In this document: piece after piece, positions 6,155 to 9,219 of the stretch
How the letters are laid out: every line of letters begins with the position of its first letter
Numbering within the stretch: the stretch's first letter is position 1
Assembly (NCBI RefSeq): GCF_001557115.1
Contig: NZ_LSKQ01000142.1
Coordinates: 1 to 9,219, forward strand
Origin: Erythrobacter sp. CCH5-A1
GTDB taxonomy: Bacteria; Pseudomonadota; Alphaproteobacteria; Sphingomonadales; Sphingomonadaceae
Reading direction: 5' to 3'
Length of the DNA stretch: 9,219 bases
Translations under genes and position numbers: made by a program
The notes under the pieces: generated by a model
Database searches by the model: none
Seen by the model: only the letters and a program-made list of their open reading frames with translations
Told to the model about the DNA's origin: nothing

Positions 6155-8500
6155 ATGACCGAGACACCGCGTCACCATGGTGAGGATGCTGATCCTCACT
6201 CCACAGCAGAAAAGATGGCGACGGATCCGGTCTGCGGGATGAGGGTCAATCCTGAAACCACAAAGCATGTCGTGACCCATGCTGGAGCCCATCACTTTTT
6301 TTGCAGCGCGGGCTGTCTTACTAAGTTCACTGCCGATCCTGGCCGGTACATAAGCGGTTCACCGCGACTGGACAGTCCTGTTCCTGATGGCGCAATCTGG
6401 ACCTGTCCGATGCATCCGGAGATCCAGCAGTCCGGCCCAGGAAGCTGCCCCATCTGCGGCATGGCGCTCGAGCCGATGACCCCGACCCTCAGCGATGGGC
6501 CATCGGACGAATACAAGGATATGAAGCGCCGCTTCGTGTTCGGCCTCGTGCTTGCCTTGCCGGTGGTCGCGCTCGAAATGGGTGGGCACATGACAGGCCT
6601 GCGTCATGTTCTGGACGGAAAACTTGCAAACCTGATCCAGATGGTGCTGGCAACACCTGTGGTTTTGTGGGCGGGCTGGCCATTTTTCGAGCGCGGTTGG
6701 GCATCGATCACAAGTCGCAGCCTCAACATGTTTACGCTGATTGCCATGGGGACCGGGGTCGCCTGGATCTACAGCATGGCCGCCTCTCTGGTGCCGGGAA
6801 TATTTCCGGCAGCGTTTCGCTCCGAAGACGGTTCGGTTGCTGTCTATTTCGAAGCCGCAGCGGTTATCACGGTGCTCGTCCTGCTTGGCCAGCTGCTTGA
6901 ATTGCGTGCCAGGGAGACGACCAGCGGAGCTATCCGCGCGCTGCTCGATCTCTCTCCCAAGCTCGCACGCAGGATTCGCGACGACGGCGGCGATGAAGAG
7001 ATCACTCTGGACCAGGTTCTTGTTGGCGACACCTTGCGGGTGCGCCCCGGAGAGAAAGTACCTGTCGATGGTGCAGTCATTGAGGGGCGAAGCACAATCG
7101 ACGAATCCATGGTCACAGGCGAATCGATGCCGGTCACCAAGGAAGCAGGTTCCAAACTGGTTGGCGGTACAATCAATCAGACCGGGGGTCTGGTCATGCG
7201 TGCGGAACGAGTCGGGCGCGACACCATGCTCGCGCGCATTGTCCAGATGGTCGCAGATGCCCAGCGAAGCCGGGCGCCGATCCAGCGGCTTGCCGATACC
7301 GTTTCCGGCTGGTTTGTGCCGATAGTGATCGCGGTCGCTGCTATAGCCTTCGTCTCCTGGTCACTGGTCGGACCGTCACCGGCTATGGGTTATGGCTTAA
7401 TTGCGGCGGTAGCCGTCTTGATCATCGCGTGCCCTTGCGCACTCGGTCTTGCCACGCCCATGTCGATAATGGTGGGTGTCGGTCGCGGCGCTCAGTCTGG
7501 GATCCTGATCAAGAACGCTGAAGCCCTCGAGCGCATGGAGAAGATCGACACGCTGGTGGTCGACAAGACCGGAACACTGACGGAAGGCAAGCCGGCTGTC
7601 GTTGCCATCGAAACCGCTCGCGGCTTCGATGAGGACGATCTTCTTCGCCTTGCCGCCAGCCTTGAACGCAGTAGTGAACATCCGCTGGCGTTGGCGATTG
7701 TACGCGAAGCCGAAATCAGAGGCCTCGCGATCAGCGAGCCGACCAATGTCGATCAACCCGTCGGCAAGGGCATCATCGGCCTGGTCGATGGCCGCAGCCT
7801 CGTTGCGGGCAATGCTCGTTTTCTTGGCGAACAGGGTATCCAGCTCGGCGACCTTGCGGAGCGCGCAGATCACCTGCGCAGCGAGGGCGCAACAGCCATT
7901 TTTCTTGGCATCGACGGTCAGGCCGCCGGCGCCATCGGGATCGCCGATCCGGTCAAGCAGACGACGCCCGCAGCGCTCCTTGCTCTGACTCAAGCAGGCA
8001 TTCACGTGATCATGCTGACAGGTGACAATCGCGTCACCGCCGAAGCAATCGCCCGGCGGCTCGGCGTTGCGGATGTTGAAGCCGATGTCTTACCGGATCA
8101 GAAAAGCGCGATCGTGAAACGGCTGCGGGATGAAGGGCGGATTGTCGCCATGGCCGGAGACGGCGTAAACGATGCACCGGCATTGGCCGCAGCTGATGTG
8201 GGCATCGCGATGGGTTCGGGGACCGATGTCGCGATCGAGAGCGCCGGCGTAACCTTGCTGAGAGGTGATCTGACCGGGATTGTGCGCGCCCGCCGCCTCA
8301 GCCATGCTACCATGAAAAACATCCGCCAAAATCTGTTCTTTGCCTTTGCCTACAATGTCGCAGGCATTCCGGTGGCAGCGGGAATACTCTATCCCGTATT
8401 CGGGATCATGCTGTCACCCATCATTGCTGCTGCGGCCATGGCGCTGTCTTCGGTGAGCGTGATCGGCAATTCGTTGCGGCTTCGACAGATTTCTCTGTGA
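6155..8500 (+). CDS. copA: Cu(I)-exporting P1B-type ATPase with YHS and HMBD metal-binding domains
   Basis: The protein has 781 residues and pumps Cu(I) out of the cytosol using ATP. In order: a YHS domain at about 20-66 (ATDPVCGM and the FFCSAGC motif); a heavy-metal-binding domain at about 82-110 ([17 protein letters not shown]); then the membrane part with the TGES actuator loop (321-324), CPC in the sixth helix (426-428), [11 protein letters not shown] (phosphorylated Asp470), SSEHP (HP at 509-510), MLTGDN and GDGVNDAP (about 668-675). YN in the seventh helix and MALSS in the eighth fit the Cu(I) subgroup. It lacks the common GMxCxxC domain. The start at 6155 is preferred because AAGGGA lies 7 nt upstream; an ATG at 6149 is only 1 nt from it. 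Also called copA in many annotations, it is unrelated to the oxidase at 1342-3219. It may be read from the copG operon or from its own promoter. Confidence 0.95.
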   Translation: MTETPRHHGEDADPHSTAEKMATDPVCGMRVNPETTKHVVTHAGAHHFFCSAGCLTKFTADPGRYISGSPRLDSPVPDGAIWTCPMHPEIQQSGPGSCPICGMALEPMTPTLSDGPSDEYKDMKRRFVFGLVLALPVVALEMGGHMTGLRHVLDGKLANLIQMVLATPVVLWAGWPFFERGWASITSRSLNMFTLIAMGTGVAWIYSMAASLVPGIFPAAFRSEDGSVAVYFEAAAVITVLVLLGQLLELRARETTSGAIRALLDLSPKLARRIRDDGGDEEITLDQVLVGDTLRVRPGEKVPVDGAVIEGRSTIDESMVTGESMPVTKEAGSKLVGGTINQTGGLVMRAERVGRDTMLARIVQMVADAQRSRAPIQRLADTVSGWFVPIVIAVAAIAFVSWSLVGPSPAMGYGLIAAVAVLIIACPCALGLATPMSIMVGVGRGAQSGILIKNAEALERMEKIDTLVVDKTGTLTEGKPAVVAIETARGFDEDDLLRLAASLERSSEHPLALAIVREAEIRGLAISEPTNVDQPVGKGIIGLVDGRSLVAGNARFLGEQGIQLGDLAERADHLRSEGATAIFLGIDGQAAGAIGIADPVKQTTPAALLALTQAGIHVIMLTGDNRVTAEAIARRLGVADVEADVLPDQKSAIVKRLRDEGRIVAMAGDGVNDAPALAAADVGIAMGSGTDVAIESAGVTLLRGDLTGIVRARRLSHATMKNIRQNLFFAFAYNVAGIPVAAGILYPVFGIMLSPIIAAAAMALSSVSVIGNSLRLRQISL

Positions 8501-8782
8501 CTTCTACGAAGACAGACTTCTCGCTTTCCGGGTTTTTCACTTCTGCCGGGCCGCGACCAATGAAGATAATCACTACGCCTACGCCACTCCACTACGATAG
8601 AATGATCCTCAAAGATCGGGGAAAGTTGGCGCAGTATCACCCGCCGTCGACTGTCAGCTTAGATTTGGACACCGCGTGTCAATTAGCGAGGGTGCAGCAG
8701 GATGCAGGCTTTCGGGACCCAAGTTCGAACACCAAATCAATCGAACACTGGCGTGGCAGTGGTTCGCTCTTGCTCAGCCCTC
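8501..8782. other. Gene-free stretch between the ATPase and the IS element
   Basis: I see no convincing gene here. A plus-strand frame runs from 8497 through this stretch into the transposase gene, but its translation lacks any recognisable domain and it has no ribosome site. The stretch holds a weak imperfect hairpin over the ATPase stop and, at 8652-8686, two related short repeats that resemble the ends of an insertion sequence. It may be a junction of old mobile-element fragments. Confidence 0.5.
8652..8686. repeat. Two short direct repeats, possible relic of an insertion-sequence end
   Basis: TGTCAGCTTAG at 8652 and TGTCAATTAG at 8677 are near-identical (one base missing, one changed) with a 25-nt period; TTTGGACACC lies between them. 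Tandem ends of this style are found in some IS21-family elements, which carry several copies of a terminal repeat. No IS21 transposase or helper gene is in the window, so this would be a remnant at most. Confidence 0.3.
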
Positions 8783-8851
8783 TGAAAACGGGGCCATTCG
8801 CGGCTAAAGTTTTCCGCTGTAGACATCCCTGGCTGGGCGAGGAGGTTTGGC

Positions 8852-9118
8852 GTGAAGGCATCGAAGTTCACGGACGCGCAGAAGGCGTTCGTCATCAAGC
8901 AAGGTGAGGAAGGAACGCCGGTCGCTGAGGTCTGCCGCAAGGCGGGGATCAGCCAGGCGACCTACTTCAACTGGAAGAAGAAATACGCGGGGTTGCTGCC
9001 GACGGAGATGCGGCGGCTGCGCGAGCTGGAGGACGAGAACAGCCGGCTGAAGAAGATCGTCGCCGACCTGACACTCGACCGGGAGACGCTGCAGGATATT
9101 GTCCGCCGAAAGCTCTGA
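8852..9118 (+). CDS. IS3-family transposase OrfA (helix-turn-helix protein)
   Basis: This 88-residue protein belongs to the IS3/IS911 OrfA family. A helix-turn-helix for DNA binding is at about 5-45 (FTDAQKAFVIKQGEEGT, VAEVCRKAGISQATYFNWKKKY). A leucine-zipper-like coiled coil follows at about 50-75 (MRRLRELEDENSRLKKIVADL). The length and the final ETLQDIVRRKL are typical. The start is a GTG with a strong GAGGAGG ribosome site 6 nt upstream. The stop lies just beyond an A-AAG slip site, where a -1 shift yields the OrfAB transposase. It looks intact. Confidence 0.92.
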   Translation: MKASKFTDAQKAFVIKQGEEGTPVAEVCRKAGISQATYFNWKKKYAGLLPTEMRRLRELEDENSRLKKIVADLTLDRETLQDIVRRKL

Positions 9119-9219
9119 GGCCGGATCGGAAGTGCGAGCTAGTTCGCAGGATGCTGGCGGACTGGGGCTTGTCGATCCGCAGGGCTTGCCGGGTACTGCC
9201 GTTCGACACTTCCAGTTAC
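9112..9219 (+). CDS. IS3-family transposase OrfB, N-terminal fragment cut by window edge
   Basis: In the -1 frame relative to OrfA the reading continues ALRPDRKCELVRRMLADWG and then LSIRRACRVLPFDTSSY, the usual N-terminal region of IS3-family OrfB. Fusing at the AAG codon (9110-9112) gives RRK-ALRPDRK, the junction expected for this family. OrfB would be expressed as an OrfAB fusion by frameshifting, or possibly from the ATG at 9151. The DDE catalytic core lies beyond the window. Confidence 0.8.

Larger units (their letters stand above)
8783..9219 (+). mobile_element. IS3-family insertion sequence, left part only
   Basis: The element is identified by its orfA and the start of orfB in the -1 frame. 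The left end is proposed at the TGAAAAC at 8783, 69 nt before the orfA start, because IS3-family elements begin with TG and carry orfA shortly inside the end. The right end is outside the window, so the inverted repeat and target duplication cannot be confirmed and the left boundary is tentative. Confidence 0.65.

Noticed and set aside
7397..8005. Minus-strand open frame of 202 codons opposite the ATPase
   Set aside because: It is antisense to the conserved nucleotide-binding part of the ATPase and is explained by codon bias.
8494..8516. Hairpin over the ATPase stop codon as a terminator (TCTGT/ACAGA and CTTC/GAAG stems)
   Set aside because: The stem is interrupted, low in GC and not followed by a T-run, so I do not call a terminator.
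8497..8907. Plus-strand frame of 136 codons starting at a GTG that overlaps the ATPase stop
   Set aside because: The GTGA overlap looks like coupling, but the product has no recognisable domain, runs into the transposase gene in another frame and crosses the proposed IS end.

Overview
The window is a copper-handling gene cluster from a GC-rich Gram-negative bacterium. The outer-membrane CopB, the Tat-exported CopA multicopper oxidase, the Met/His-rich tracts and the codon use suggest an alphaproteobacterium, probably a sphingomonad. That placement is an inference, since no rRNA or housekeeping marker is present. An IS3-family transposase at the right edge and faint traces of another element suggest accessory DNA (plasmid or island).

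Layout. The minus strand from right to left carries a three-gene regulatory operon at 4743-3465: a small single-pass protein (likely anti-sigma factor), a membrane-anchored periplasmic metal sensor and an ECF sigma factor. The three genes overlap by 4 nt at each junction. Next comes copA-copB-copC (3219-1), where copA and copB overlap by 4 nt and copC runs off the left edge. The plus strand carries a SAM-dependent methyltransferase (4918-5592), a DUF411/CopG-type copper protein overlapping it by 1 nt (5592-6023), a 130-nt gap with a dyad, and a Cu(I) P1B-type ATPase (6155-8500). After about 280 nt without a convincing gene, an IS3-family element begins (about 8783 to the edge).

How it fits together. 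The regulatory trio matches the CnrY-CnrX-CnrH cobalt/nickel system of Cupriavidus in gene order, protein sizes and the spacing of all five sensor metal ligands, yet it sits among copper genes. Three intergenic sites share TGAGGG-N16-CGTAT: one in front of the regulatory operon, one in front of copA and one, divergent, in front of the methyltransferase-copG pair. The simplest reading is that the sigma factor drives its own operon and both flanking resistance operons. The sensor would respond to periplasmic copper or a similar metal. CopA would oxidise Cu(I), CopB and CopC would bind copper in the outer membrane and periplasm, CopG would bind or process copper in the periplasm, and the ATPase would export cytosolic Cu(I). 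The copA copy of the motif lies so close to the start codon that the transcript would be nearly leaderless.
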